A stretch of DNA of 64,000 bases from CAVWSM01 sp963799425 (GCA_963799425.1 CAWCXA010000016.1:310001-374000), one strand, 5' to 3'; positions 53,736 through 62,984 are shown, counted from the first letter of the stretch. Notes: generated from the letters alone by a model not told the origin. A program made the numbers and translations.

Positions 53736-54305
53736 TCACCCGTGTGGCGTTGTGCGGGTGAGCGGCCACGTCTCCAGCACCGTGTGCAAGGCCGAACGGC
53801 CAGGGCCTTGACCGAGCTGAGAGCGGATGAGCGCGTACGAACGCACGGGCCAGGCCGGCCCGGAATAGTCGCGCAAGGACTCCACGTACGGCCGCAAGTC
53901 GCTCGGTGTTGCCGCCCGAGCCACGGTCAGATGTGGGCGATACGGGCGATCCTCGCCGGCGATCCCGGTGCGGCGGGCAGCTGCTTGCACCGACTGGGCG
54001 AGCGCCCGCAGCTCGGAACGTGCTCCGTCGAGACCGATCCATAGGACCCGGCCATCGAACTTGCCGGCACCACGGAACGCGACCTCATGCTCGGCATGCC
54101 GTCGACCCGCCCGCTCCAGGCGCGCGCGCAGAGCGGGCAGACCCTCGTCAGGCACCTCCCCGAGAAACGCCAGCGTGAGATGCCACGTGTCTGGTCGCGA
54201 CCAGCGAAGTGCTCCGGTGGTGTCGAGCGTCTGGGCGGCAGCCAGTCCGTCCGCGAGATCAGCCAACGCATCCGCGGACGGGGAGACGGCGACGAACAGC
54301 CTCAC
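53736..54305 (-). CDS. thpR: RNA 2',3'-cyclic phosphodiesterase
   Basis: A 189-residue 2H phosphoesterase. Both catalytic HxT motifs are present: WHLTLAFLGE (His42, Thr44) and YRPHLTVAR (His125, Thr127). MRLFVAVSPS at the N-terminus and YALIRSQLG near the C-terminus complete the family pattern. The enzyme opens 2',3'-cyclic phosphates on RNA; the physiological target in bacteria is uncertain. GTG 54305. Confidence 0.92.
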   Translation of the reverse strand: MRLFVAVSPSADALADLADGLAAAQTLDTTGALRWSRPDTWHLTLAFLGEVPDEGLPALRARLERAGRRHAEHEVAFRGAGKFDGRVLWIGLDGARSELRALAQSVQAAARRTGIAGEDRPYRPHLTVARAATPSDLRPYVESLRDYSGPAWPVRSYALIRSQLGQGPGRSALHTVLETWPLTRTTPHG

Positions 54306-54331
54306 CGGGCGGCGACACCCGTCATCCCTCG

Positions 54332-54354
54332 ATCCTGCCGCAGCAAGGCGGGAT
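54332..54354. terminator. Short hairpin after the MFS/marR operon
   Basis: ATCCTGCC (54332-54339) pairs with GGCGGGAT (54347-54354) with one T-G pair. It lies 11 bp past the MFS stop on the minus strand. Confidence 0.35.
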
Positions 54355-54365
54355 CGCGTTGCCGA

Positions 54366-55640
54366 TCATGCCGGCTGCGCGACCTCCTCGAGGTCGCCCT
54401 CGGCCAGCCGGTCTGCTGCGCGCAGGCGCCAGCGCTGTGGGCGCAGCTCGAGGCCACCGCGCGCCGCGAACACGGCGGTCACCGCGATCGTGCCGAGTGC
54501 AGTGATCAATCCGCCGCCGGCGATCGACCAGCGGGCGCCCAGGTGCTCCGCGACCCAGCCGATCAGAGGCGCGCCAACGGGCGAGCCACCCATGAACACC
54601 AGGAGGTAGATCGACATCACCCGGCCGCGCATGCCGGGATCGGCGGTGGCCTGGACATAGCTGTTGGCGGCGGTCATGAGCGTGAGGGCGGTCAGCCCGA
54701 CGACCACGAGCGCGATTGCGAACGTGTGATAGCTCGGCATCAACCCGGCGAGGATCTCCACGCCGCCGAACAGGAGCGCGGCGGCGACCACGAATCGGTA
54801 GCCGACTCGTCCTCTCCGGGCGGCCAGCAGCGCGCCGGTAAGGCTGCCGATGGCCATGATCGAGCCGAGCAGGCCAAACTCGCGGGCCCCCTTGCCGTAG
54901 ACCTCCGTCGCCATCAGCGCCATCGTCATCTGGAAGTTCAGCCCGAACGTGCCGACGAAGAACACCACGCCCATGACCAGCTGCAGGTCAGGTCGTGACC
55001 GGACGTACGCCAAACCCGCCCGCAGCCCGCCGCCGTCCTTGTCCTTGCGACGAGCCGGCGCGACATCGCGGATGCGCACGAGCGCTAGCAGCGGACCGAG
55101 GAAGGTGAACGCATTGAGGACAAAGACCCAGCCGGTGCCGACCAGCGTGATCAGCAAGCCGGCGACGCCCGGGCCGACGATGCGGGCTGACTGGAAGGAG
55201 GCGCTGTTGAGGCTGACGGCATTAGGCAGATCCTCGATGGGCACAAGCTCAGCCGCCAGCGACTGCCGGGAGGGGGTGTCGACCGCGTTGATGACGCCGA
55301 GCAGGAATGCAAGCAGGTAGACGTGCCAGACCTGGACCCCGCCGGAAAGAGTGAGCGCTCCCTGAACGAGGGCGAGCACGGCCAGAGCCACCTGTGTGGC
55401 GCGGAGGATCTTGAGCTTGGAGACGCGGTCGGCCAGCAGACCGCCGAGCGGCGTGAGCAGCATCGGCAGAAACTGCAAGCCGGTGGTGATGCCAAGAGCG
55501 GCGGCGCTGCCGGCGGTGAGCTGGAGGACGAGCCAATCCTGAGCGACCCGCTGCATCCAGGTTCCGATGTTGCTGACCACCATGCCCGACCAGTAGAGCC
55601 GGTAGTTGCGGTGGTGCAGCGATCGGAACGTCTGACTCAA
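54366..55640 (-). CDS. MFS exporter (TMS3/EntS-like)
   Basis: A 424-residue transporter with about 12 helices: TFRSLHHRNYRLYWSGMVVS, NIGTWMQRVAQDWLVLQLT, AVDTPSRQSLAAELVPIEDL and LNSASFQSARIVGPGVAGLL are the hallmark blocks of the EntS/TMS3 branch, which includes siderophore and drug exporters. I propose TTG 55640 as start because it overlaps the marR stop as TTGA and the sequence starts MSQTFRSLHHRNYRL, as in relatives; the ATG at 55730 lies in marR. Operon marR-MFS. Confidence 0.88.
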   Translation of the reverse strand: MSQTFRSLHHRNYRLYWSGMVVSNIGTWMQRVAQDWLVLQLTAGSAAALGITTGLQFLPMLLTPLGGLLADRVSKLKILRATQVALAVLALVQGALTLSGGVQVWHVYLLAFLLGVINAVDTPSRQSLAAELVPIEDLPNAVSLNSASFQSARIVGPGVAGLLITLVGTGWVFVLNAFTFLGPLLALVRIRDVAPARRKDKDGGGLRAGLAYVRSRPDLQLVMGVVFFVGTFGLNFQMTMALMATEVYGKGAREFGLLGSIMAIGSLTGALLAARRGRVGYRFVVAAALLFGGVEILAGLMPSYHTFAIALVVVGLTALTLMTAANSYVQATADPGMRGRVMSIYLLVFMGGSPVGAPLIGWVAEHLGARWSIAGGGLITALGTIAVTAVFAARGGLELRPQRWRLRAADRLAEGDLEEVAQPA

Positions 55641-56086
55641 GCTATGGCCAACCTTTCCAGGATGGGCGCCGCGCGGCGCAGGAGATCTCGTTCGTCGGCA
55701 GTGAGCTCGCGGAGCCGTTGCGCAAGCCATGCCTCACGCTGGCGGCGGTCCTCGGCGAGCAGTTCGGCGCCGGCGTCGGTCAGCGCGACCAGCACCTGGC
55801 GCCGATCGCTCTCGGCGACGGCACGCGTCACGTACCCAAGCTCGACGAGCGACGTGACCGTGCGCGTCATCGACGGAGGCTGCACCTTCTCGGCCTGGGC
55901 CAGGTCGCCGATCGTGAGGGCGCCCCGGCTCGCGAGGCTGGCCATCGCGGAGAGCTGGTTGAGCGTGAGGCCGCTCTCGAGTCGCTCGGTGCGCAACCGC
56001 CGCACCAGTCGCTGCACCGAGATCCGCAACGCGCTCGCGAGCGCGGTGTCGCTGCGGACAGGGGTGGGAAGCACGTTCTTTAGCAT
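55637..56086 (-). CDS. MarR-family regulator
   Basis: A 149-residue winged-helix dimer: LTLNQLSAMASLASRGALTI, then the recognition region EKVQPPSMTRTVTSLVELGY and wing SDRRQVLVALTDAG. It precedes and is coupled to the exporter gene, a standard arrangement for exporters derepressed by their substrate. AGAGG lies 8-9 bases before ATG 56086. An inverted repeat covers the start. Confidence 0.93.
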   Translation of the reverse strand: MLKNVLPTPVRSDTALASALRISVQRLVRRLRTERLESGLTLNQLSAMASLASRGALTIGDLAQAEKVQPPSMTRTVTSLVELGYVTRAVAESDRRQVLVALTDAGAELLAEDRRQREAWLAQRLRELTADERDLLRRAAPILERLAIA

Positions 56087-56105
56087 AACTCATTACCTCT
56101 GCTAA
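56080..56105. promoter_or_regulatory. Inverted repeat over the marR start
   Basis: TTAGCA (56080-56085) and TGCTAA (56100-56105) are inverted around 14 bp, overlapping the marR start codon and ribosome site. A plausible MarR autoregulatory site. Confidence 0.45.
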
Positions 56106-56143
56106 CTGATCGGCCGGGGTCGCGGGGGCATGTGCCTCTGACC

Positions 56144-56187
56144 GTGCAGGGCGTTTGGGGGGAGTGCAAGGCTCACAAGCCCTGCAC
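56144..56187. other. 9-bp stem hairpin between divergent genes
   Basis: GTGCAGGGC (56144-56152) and GCCCTGCAC (56179-56187) are inverted repeats around a G-rich 26-base loop, in the region between marR and the DUF2530 gene. It may be regulatory or structural; no T-tract. Confidence 0.4.
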
Positions 56188-56314
56188 ACCCCCCGATGGC
56201 ATGGGTTCCGTGATCATTTGCGGCACCGGGGCGACTGGCGGATCATCGCAGCCGGGTACAGCGCATGGAAGAGGGGCGACCATGCGACGGATCGACAGCA
56301 GTTAGCCTGTGCGC

Positions 56315-56605
56315 ATGGCAGCACGACGCAAGCGCAGGGGGGCAACCCAGGGGCGGTCGCCGTTGCGTCCGGTCGACGTCGACGGCGTTCGTACGGTCGC
56401 GATCGGAACGGTCCTCTGGAGCATCGCGTTCCTCGTCCTCGTCTTCCAGCGAGAATCGCTCGAAGCCCAGGACCGCGACTGGTGGCTGTGGACCTGCCTT
56501 GCCGGGGCAGGCCTCGGACTGCTCGGACTGGAGTACTGCCGTCATCGCAGGGACGCGATCGCTCGGGCCCGACGCCGGGCCGTGGCCGCGCCTGATCAGG
56601 TCTAG
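56315..56605 (+). CDS. DUF2530 membrane protein
   Basis: A 96-residue protein with two helices: VRTVAIGTVLWSIAFLVLVF and WWLWTCLAGAGLGLLGLEYC, flanked by basic ends, as in DUF2530. LRPVDVDGVRTVAIGTVLW is the conserved part. ATG 56315 is 6 bases after a TAGCCT box (56303-56308), which overrules the GTG at 56309. It converges on the sacsin-like gene with overlapping stops, a gene order conserved among actinobacteria. Function unknown. Confidence 0.85.
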   Translation: MAARRKRRGATQGRSPLRPVDVDGVRTVAIGTVLWSIAFLVLVFQRESLEAQDRDWWLWTCLAGAGLGLLGLEYCRHRRDAIARARRRAVAAPDQV

Positions 56606-59514
56606 CTGGGACGGTCGAACGCCGTCTCCGCGAGCAGGACGTCCAGCGCGCTCGGATCGCGCAGCACCTCGGCGACGAGCAGCCGCCGGTCCCACGCGCC
56701 GGCAACCCAGGCCAGCCCGCGGGCCAGCCCATCGAGCGTGGAAGCGTGGACGTTGCCGTCGGCTACCCACCAGGCGACGCCGTGGCCGCCGACGGTCAGC
56801 TCCTCATGCTCCAGGTAGGTCTTGGGTGCATCGGGCAACACCCGCGACACCACCTCAGGCACGTCGGCCACGAACCCGCGGCCGGTGACGTTGAGCCCGA
56901 GCCGTTCCTCGGCCAACGGCAGGTCGAGCACGTCGGCGAGGTCCTCGGCGACGCTCGCTTCGGCCGCAACGAGAGCAAGGTCGGGAAGCTGGGCCCAGTG
57001 TGGCCCGTCGGCGACCACCGCCTGCGCCGCAGAGACGACTCGGGTGCCGGCCCCACTCGCGATGCGCACGAGATCCGGCGGCGCGACGTCCTCCGGGTCA
57101 GCAACGGCGAGTGCCGCGTAGATCTCGCGTAGCTGCGCCGCCGTCACGGCGACGGTCTCGTCGGCCAACCGGTCGAGCACCGCGTCACTGCCGGTCGGCT
57201 GGGCGATGATCGACGCGAGGTCGCCACGCACCCCGAGGGTCCGCAGGAACTGCTCGTCGGCCGCGACCGGCAGCGGCGCCCACAAGGCCCCTACGACCGC
57301 GTCAGCGGAGGGCAGCCGAAAGTCCGTGAGCGGCAAGCCGTCGACCCGGGCATGCACGGAGAGCCACCATTGGGTGTACGACGGCAGCAGCACTCGGCCG
57401 CCGTCGCCGAGCAGCGCAACGGCGGGGCTGACGACCAGGTCACGGTAGGGCGGCTTCGCCAACGCAGCGAGCACCAATGGCCACGCCTCGTCGCGGACAA
57501 GATCAAGGTCGCCCACTGCGGTGAGCTCGGACAGTAACGGTGGGATCGGCCCATCGGGCAACCGCGCCAGCAGGACGTCGCCCCAGCCGTCCTCGTCGTC
57601 GAGGTCGTGCCACGCCTGCCCGTCCAGCGGCACGTCGGCCTCGCGTACGAGAGGCAAGTCGGTGCGCACACCGACAGCGGTCAGGACCGCCGGGCCCCAC
57701 CGTCGGAGGAGCGCGTCGTCGACGACACCGACCTCTGCGGGGTCGAGCCAGGCGAGCACCGGTGAGCCGGGCAGATAGAGCGACCCCGCCGAAGCCGTGT
57801 CGCCGTCGGCCAGCGGCAGCCGTGAGTCAGCGAGCCAGGGCTCGTCTGCCACCGTCGCTCCGGACTCAGCGACAAGTGAGAGTACGACATCAGCAACTGG
57901 CTCCCCTGCCCCGACCGCACCACGAACTAGCGGATCAGCGAGCAACCGCCGCGGCGACGCGACCTCGGCGCCGAGTCGGCCCAGGAGCGGGTGCACCGCG
58001 TCGGGGTGCACGAGGCGCAGCCCGAGCTCGACGAGGCCTTCGGGGAGCGGCCCGTCACCAAGAAGTGTGCCGCGCGGACCTCGCACCGTGCGCCCGTCGA
58101 GAAGGGGTACGGGCAGTGCGGCCAGGGCCTGCAGGTCCGCGCCCTCGAGCGCGGCGTACAGGTCGCGCCACTGTGCGGGCGCCAGCCGCAGGCTTCCCAG
58201 GTCTGAAACGACATCGTCGAGTGTCGCGACCGTGACTCCGAGTCGCGTGAGCACGTCCACCCGCGACCACCGCGGATCGACCAGTCCGGCGATGATGCGA
58301 CCGATTGCACCCGGGTCAGCAGCCGAGCCGAGACCGGGCACCGCCACGGCCGCCGACGGTCGCAGTCGTGTGGCGCCGTCGGCCGCGCGCAGCATCGGTG
58401 TTTCGCGGAGCGCGGCGAGCACGACGCTACCCAGCTGGCCGTCCAGCGCGCCCGCGGCGAGCGGCGGGGGCACTAGGTCGAGCAAGGCTGGACCGGCGGG
58501 CAACTGGGCCACCAGGTCGGCATAGGCCTCGCCAAGCCGTGCCACGATGAAGTCGCGAGCGGGACCCGGTGCTGCGTGCCTCCTGGTCGGGTCCAACGGC
58601 ACCGAGGCCACGAGGAGTGCCGGCAACGACAACGGCTCGTCGGTCGGTGTCGGGGCGTGCAACACGCGTGGCGTGGTTGCGGGCAGCGGTTGCGGGCGAC
58701 CACCGGCGTCGACGGGGACTGCGGCAAGCACGGACCACCAGGGACGCGCCCGCTCCTCGACCGGACGGTCGGCGAGTAGCGCTGGGTCGAGCGGCCCGGT
58801 CCGCTCTCCCCGAAGCCAGCGCGTCGAGCGATCAGCCTCGCTGACGATGACATGCTGGCCGTCGGCCTGCGCACGCAGCACACGTGCGTGCCCTTCGACC
58901 TCGACCACCAGCTCGCTCAGGGCGGGCAGCGTGAGCAGCAGGGCATCGTCGATCCACGCCAGCAGCCTGCGGACGAGCCCCTGCGCGGAGCCATCGCGCA
59001 ACGGCACGCGTACGACGGTGTCGTAGCCCGCGATCATGGCTGATTCGATCGGGAAAGGCAGTCGCAGCACAGGCACGGCGTCGCCGCGGCGAGTGACCTC
59101 CTGGGCCAGCTCGGGCCGCGAAGCCGCGGCCGCGACCGCGGCGCCTCGTGACCAGCGCACCGCACCGCTGGCCGAGTGCACCGATGGCTCGTCGCTCACC
59201 GCGAGGACAGCAGCGAATCCCACCCCGAAGCGCCCCACGCTGCCGGGGTCGTCGCGCTTCGCCGACGCGCGCAGGGTCGACAAGCTCTCGACACCCGCTG
59301 CATCGAGGGCTGAACCCGTGTTGGCAGCAACGAGCACGCCGTCGACAAGACGCAGCAACAGCCGCCCCGGAGCGCCGGCACGAGCGGCGGCGTCGGCGGC
59401 GTTCTGCGCGAGCTCGATGACGACCCGGTCGCGGTAGCCACCGCGTACTAGATCCTCTTCCGCGTTGGCGTCCTCCCGGAACCGCGCGGGCGAGGCAGAC
59501 CACGCGGCAAGCAC
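56602..59514 (-). CDS. Sacsin/HSP90-like ATPase-domain protein
   Basis: A protein of about 970 residues. The N-terminal GHKL/HSP90-type nucleotide pocket is intact: RDRVVIELAQNAADAAARAG (the N-box with Asn and Asp) and GRFGVGFAAVLAVSDEP (Gly-rich lid). The remainder has no known domain. In actinobacteria this protein is common beside DUF3027 and DUF2530, as here. Start uncertain: GTG 59514 is the first standard start inside the family region, but the family usually begins with a DP.GT..LR segment, read here as DPYGTEALRARVL just upstream with only CTG at 59559 available. The frame to 60387 over DUF3027 is not coding. Confidence 0.82.
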   Translation of the reverse strand: MLAAWSASPARFREDANAEEDLVRGGYRDRVVIELAQNAADAAARAGAPGRLLLRLVDGVLVAANTGSALDAAGVESLSTLRASAKRDDPGSVGRFGVGFAAVLAVSDEPSVHSASGAVRWSRGAAVAAAASRPELAQEVTRRGDAVPVLRLPFPIESAMIAGYDTVVRVPLRDGSAQGLVRRLLAWIDDALLLTLPALSELVVEVEGHARVLRAQADGQHVIVSEADRSTRWLRGERTGPLDPALLADRPVEERARPWWSVLAAVPVDAGGRPQPLPATTPRVLHAPTPTDEPLSLPALLVASVPLDPTRRHAAPGPARDFIVARLGEAYADLVAQLPAGPALLDLVPPPLAAGALDGQLGSVVLAALRETPMLRAADGATRLRPSAAVAVPGLGSAADPGAIGRIIAGLVDPRWSRVDVLTRLGVTVATLDDVVSDLGSLRLAPAQWRDLYAALEGADLQALAALPVPLLDGRTVRGPRGTLLGDGPLPEGLVELGLRLVHPDAVHPLLGRLGAEVASPRRLLADPLVRGAVGAGEPVADVVLSLVAESGATVADEPWLADSRLPLADGDTASAGSLYLPGSPVLAWLDPAEVGVVDDALLRRWGPAVLTAVGVRTDLPLVREADVPLDGQAWHDLDDEDGWGDVLLARLPDGPIPPLLSELTAVGDLDLVRDEAWPLVLAALAKPPYRDLVVSPAVALLGDGGRVLLPSYTQWWLSVHARVDGLPLTDFRLPSADAVVGALWAPLPVAADEQFLRTLGVRGDLASIIAQPTGSDAVLDRLADETVAVTAAQLREIYAALAVADPEDVAPPDLVRIASGAGTRVVSAAQAVVADGPHWAQLPDLALVAAEASVAEDLADVLDLPLAEERLGLNVTGRGFVADVPEVVSRVLPDAPKTYLEHEELTVGGHGVAWWVADGNVHASTLDGLARGLAWVAGAWDRRLLVAEVLRDPSALDVLLAETAFDRPS

Positions 59515-59560
59515 GCGCGCCCGCAGCGCCTCAGTCCCGTAGGGGTCGACCGGTCTCAGC

Positions 59561-60391
59561 TCAGGCGTGGCCGGGCCCCGAATCGGTGACAGGCGGGGCG
59601 CCCAGTGGATCGCTGCCCAGTGTGTCGAGGACAGTCCCCGAGTCCTGGCCGGGCGTTGGCATGCGAACTGAGGAGTGTGCCCCGCAGCCGTGGTCGAAGG
59701 ACACCACGCGGCCGTCGCTGGGTGACATCTCGTTGGCACAGACGCCAAACGCCTGCGCGAGCGGCCCGCCGAGCCGCACGAGGAATCCACAGGTCGCGCA
59801 GTGCGCTGGTGCGGCCTGCGCGATGGGGGTGTCGGGGCCGCCCTCACCGGCGTGCCAACGGTCGGCCGCCTCGTCGCGGCCCTCGACCGAGAGGACGAGC
59901 TCGCGGCCGAGCCCGAGCTCGTAGGCGACCGCGGCGATCTCGTCGGAGTCTGGGGTGCCCTCGTCGGCGCCTGTGTAGCCGGGGGCAAGCCGCGGATCGT
60001 CGAGGCTTGTCGGGAGCAGGTCGCCGGGGCCGAGGTCCCCGGGGCGCACACGCTCGTCCCATGGCACCCATGCGGGAGCCAGCAGCGCGTCGGCGCCCGG
60101 CAGCAGGAGCACCTCGCTGACGGTGACGACCTTGGAGCGGCTGGCGCGGGCGAGCGTGACGCTCCAACGCCACCCGACATATCCCGGTGTCGAGCTGGCG
60201 AACAGGTGCGTGACGACTCGCTCGCCTTCGACGTGGTCCCCGAGGTAGTCGCCGACCTGGTCGGCCCCGGCGATCTCCTCGGCTGCGGCACGCGCGAGGT
60301 CAACGGCCTCCAGTGCGGCGGCGTCGGCCTTGGTGGCGGACGCGCGTCGGCTGGGCCGGGACGGGCTGACCGTAGGCGTCGCTGCACTCAC
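59561..60391 (-). CDS. DUF3027 protein
   Basis: A 276-residue protein. AAEEIAGADQVGDYLGDHVE, FASSTPGYVGWRWSVTLARA, LLLPGADALLAPAWVPWDER and a C-terminal CATCGFLVRLGG with VCANEMSPSDGRVVSFDHGC form the usual DUF3027 pattern, including Cys likely to bind zinc. Function unknown. GTG 60391 is chosen with a GAGAAT box 8 bases before it; the frame to 60517 overlaps the divergent MFS promoter region. It precedes the sacsin-like gene in an operon. Confidence 0.88.
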   Translation of the reverse strand: MSAATPTVSPSRPSRRASATKADAAALEAVDLARAAAEEIAGADQVGDYLGDHVEGERVVTHLFASSTPGYVGWRWSVTLARASRSKVVTVSEVLLLPGADALLAPAWVPWDERVRPGDLGPGDLLPTSLDDPRLAPGYTGADEGTPDSDEIAAVAYELGLGRELVLSVEGRDEAADRWHAGEGGPDTPIAQAAPAHCATCGFLVRLGGPLAQAFGVCANEMSPSDGRVVSFDHGCGAHSSVRMPTPGQDSGTVLDTLGSDPLGAPPVTDSGPGHA

Positions 60392-60493
60392 GAGGCGTGA
60401 TTCTCGCAAACTCCGAGCCTGGAACGAAATGCCAACGTGCGCACTCCTGTGATGGGGCAACGGCGAGGCCGTCAGGTTGGGCAGGATAGGGGT

Positions 60494-61843
60494 GTGGCGG
60501 AGGAGCCGAGGTCGCAACGATCGGCGAGCACCGCCGCGCCCGGCAACATGCCGCCCGAGGACACCTCACGGCTGCGCCGCAGCGCCGCGATGGCGGCGCG
60601 GGCGGCAGGTACCACAGCGCGCCGGGTCCGGCGCGCGACCAACGCGCAGGGCGCCGGCGAGAGCGGCCTCGCCCGTCTGATCGAGCTGCACGTGGTCAAC
60701 GCGGCGGGTGACGCGTTGGTCAGCGTTGCCCTTGCCGGGACGCTGTTCTTCTCGGTGCCCAGCGATGACGCGCGCGGCCGCGTTGCTCTCTATCTCGTAC
60801 TCACCATGGCGCCGTTCGCGATCGTCGCCCCGATCATCGGGCCCTTTCTCGACCGTTTTCGCCGGGGCCGCCGCTGGGCGATCGGCGGGACCATGGCGAT
60901 TCGTGCGTTCCTCTGCTGGGTGATGGCCGGAGCCGTGCAGCACGAGGACTTGTCCCTCTACCCGGCAGCACTGCTCGTGCTCGTCAGCTCCCGCGCCTAT
61001 GGCGTCACGCGGTCCGCAGCCGTTCCCCGGGTGCTTCCGGACGACGTCGGGCTCGTCACGGCCAACTCCCGGCTCGCACTCGCTGCGGTCGCGGGGCTCG
61101 CGGTGGCCGCGCCGATCGGGATCGGCGTCTCGTGGTTCGGCCCAGAGTGGGTCCTGCGGCTGGCCTTTGTCGTCTTCGTGGTCGCGACTGTGCTCTCGAT
61201 CCGGCTTCCGGCACGCATCGACTCCAACGAAGGCGAGCAGGAGGCCGCGCTACTGCCCGCAGCGGCCGGCCTGCGGCGGGGGCGGCGAGTCCAGGTCGGA
61301 CCGACCATCGTCCGCGCCTTGCGGGGCAACGCGGGACTGCGCTGGTTCTCCGGATTCTTGACGCTCTTCCTCGCCTTCGAGCTGCGCAACGACCCTGTGG
61401 GCGGGCTCAGCGACGTCGTCGCGATCGGCGTCGCCGCGGTCGCCGCCGCAGTCGGCAGCACGGCCGGCACCGGCCTCATGTCCGTCTTGAGAGCACGACA
61501 TCCCGAACGCCTGGTGTACGGCTGTGTGCTGCTCGCCGCTGTGGCCGCCCTGCTCGCTGCCCTGTTCTGGGGGCTCGTGACACTCGTCATCGTCGCGCTC
61601 GTGGCCGGGCTGGCGCAGCAGCTTGCCAAGCTCTGCCTCGACGCCGTGATCCAGACCGACGTCCCGGAGGCCGTGCGCACTTCCGCGTTCGCACGCTCCG
61701 AGACGCTGCTGCAGCTGGCCTGGGTCATCGGCGGCGGCGTAGGCATCGCGTTGCCGCTCTTCCCGGAGCTCGGTCTCGGGATTGCCTGCGTCGTCCTCGT
61801 CGCGACGCTCGTGCTGGGCACGCGCGTCCGCGCTCGCCCCTAG
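60494..61843 (+). CDS. MFS-like membrane protein of the DUF3027 locus
   Basis: A 449-residue protein: a basic N-terminal tail of about 55 residues, then about 12 helices. LARLIELHVVNAAGDALVSV, TMAPFAIVAPIIGPFLDRFR and VPRVLPDDVGLVTANSRLAL match the MFS proteins that adjoin DUF3027 in other actinobacteria. The substrate is unknown. GTG 60494 is taken as the start because a TAGGGG stretch lies just upstream; an ATG at 60455 is possible. Converges on the cold-shock gene with overlapping stops. Confidence 0.82.
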   Translation: MAEEPRSQRSASTAAPGNMPPEDTSRLRRSAAMAARAAGTTARRVRRATNAQGAGESGLARLIELHVVNAAGDALVSVALAGTLFFSVPSDDARGRVALYLVLTMAPFAIVAPIIGPFLDRFRRGRRWAIGGTMAIRAFLCWVMAGAVQHEDLSLYPAALLVLVSSRAYGVTRSAAVPRVLPDDVGLVTANSRLALAAVAGLAVAAPIGIGVSWFGPEWVLRLAFVVFVVATVLSIRLPARIDSNEGEQEAALLPAAAGLRRGRRVQVGPTIVRALRGNAGLRWFSGFLTLFLAFELRNDPVGGLSDVVAIGVAAVAAAVGSTAGTGLMSVLRARHPERLVYGCVLLAAVAALLAALFWGLVTLVIVALVAGLAQQLAKLCLDAVIQTDVPEAVRTSAFARSETLLQLAWVIGGGVGIALPLFPELGLGIACVVLVATLVLGTRVRARP

Positions 61844-62220
61844 AGCTCGAGCTCGTCGGCCAGCCTCCGCAGCACCTTGGCAATGCTCTGCGACTTGCGT
61901 GAGTCGGGATGCCGGCCGCGGCGGTAGGAGGTCGCGGCTTCGTCGAGCATCTTGATGAGGTCCTCGACCAAGACGGCCATCTCGTCGGGCGAGCGCCGCG
62001 AGGCCTTGGCCACCGACGGCACGGGGTCGAGCACGCGAACGGACAGGGCCTGCTCACCGCGACGCCCCTCCGCGACACCGAACTCGACGCGCTGCCCCTT
62101 GCGCAACGTGACGCCTTCAGGCAGCGCCGAGACGTGAACATGGACGTCGCCGCCCTCGTCCCTGGACAGGAAGCCGTACCCCTTGTCGGCGTCGTACCAC
62201 TTGACCTTGCCGGTAGGCAC
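61840..62220 (-). CDS. Cold-shock domain protein with C-terminal extension
   Basis: A 126-residue RNA-binding protein. Residues 1-65 are a cold-shock domain: TGKVKWYDADKGYGFLSRDE carries RNP1, and DVHVHVSALPEGV carries RNP2, with His replacing the usual Phe of VFVH. The last 60 residues are a helical extension (EMAVLVEDLIKMLDEAATSY) seen in the longer actinobacterial form. GTG 62220 follows GAGGT at 6 bases. Confidence 0.9.
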   Translation of the reverse strand: MPTGKVKWYDADKGYGFLSRDEGGDVHVHVSALPEGVTLRKGQRVEFGVAEGRRGEQALSVRVLDPVPSVAKASRRSPDEMAVLVEDLIKMLDEAATSYRRGRHPDSRKSQSIAKVLRRLADELEL

Positions 62221-62289
62221 AGGTGACCTCGTATCGAATCAGTGCGGGTGGGTTGCCGTGTTGCCCGGTGTCACGCGGGCAGGCCAAGC

Positions 62290-62958
62290 CTAGAGCGAAT
62301 CCGCGGCGGGGTGCAGATTGACCGATCCAGCACCGGGCTGAGCAAGCCGAACACGCAGCTCCTCGGCCAGCCATCCCGGGAAATGTGTGAGATCGGCCAG
62401 CACCACGTCAGCGCCGCCGGCAGTGAGCTCCTCGGCGGAGTACGGACCCGTCGCCACCGCCACTGCCGTGGCACCCGCTGCTCGGGCGGCGGCGATGTCG
62501 CCTAGATGGTCGCCGACATAGATCGTCGCGCCGTGCTCGACGAGAGCCACGCCCTTCGCCTCGGCAAACAGGTCGCCCACCACCTCATCGGGCGCCAGGC
62601 CGATCCGCTCGAGTAGCGCCTGTGCCACGTCGGTGCGCTTGGCACTGACGACGAGAGTCCGGCCGCCGCGCTCACGGACGGCCGTCAGGGCCTCCGCGGC
62701 CCCGGGCAGCCGAGTGGAGACCGCGATGCCCAATGTGGGGTAAAGCTCGCGGTAGCGCGCGATCGCCGACGCCACCGCCCCCGGGGGCAGCCGCTCACCC
62801 AGTACGAGACCGAGGGGCAAGCCGACCTCACGATGCAGCCGTGCCGGGTCCCAGTCGAAACCGTGCTCGCGGCCGATTGCCAGCCAGGTTGCGACGATGC
62901 CGTCCGCTGAGTCGGCGAGCGTCTGGTCGAGGTCGAATCCGATCACGAGAGGGCGCAC
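62290..62958 (-). CDS. HAD-superfamily phosphatase
   Basis: A 222-residue hydrolase: motif I GFDLDQTLADS with both catalytic Asp, motif II VVSAKRT (Ser replaced in usual position by SA), Lys in AEAKGVALV and motif IV VGDHLGDIAAARAAG. The alpha-helical cap type resembles phosphoglycolate phosphatase-like members; Gln in DLDQT replaces the common Gly. GTG 62958 has a TACGGT box (62967-62972) 8 bases upstream. The long palindrome at 62985 is just beyond. Confidence 0.85.
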   Translation of the reverse strand: MRPLVIGFDLDQTLADSADGIVATWLAIGREHGFDWDPARLHREVGLPLGLVLGERLPPGAVASAIARYRELYPTLGIAVSTRLPGAAEALTAVRERGGRTLVVSAKRTDVAQALLERIGLAPDEVVGDLFAEAKGVALVEHGATIYVGDHLGDIAAARAAGATAVAVATGPYSAEELTAGGADVVLADLTHFPGWLAEELRVRLAQPGAGSVNLHPAADSL

Positions 62959-62984
62959 GACCGACCACCGTAGCCTGCCCCGCC

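Noticed and set aside
59515..60387. N-terminal extension of the sacsin-like frame to a 1261-residue protein
   Set aside because: The added residues are Pro/Arg/Ser-rich and lie over the well-supported DUF3027 gene on the same strand.
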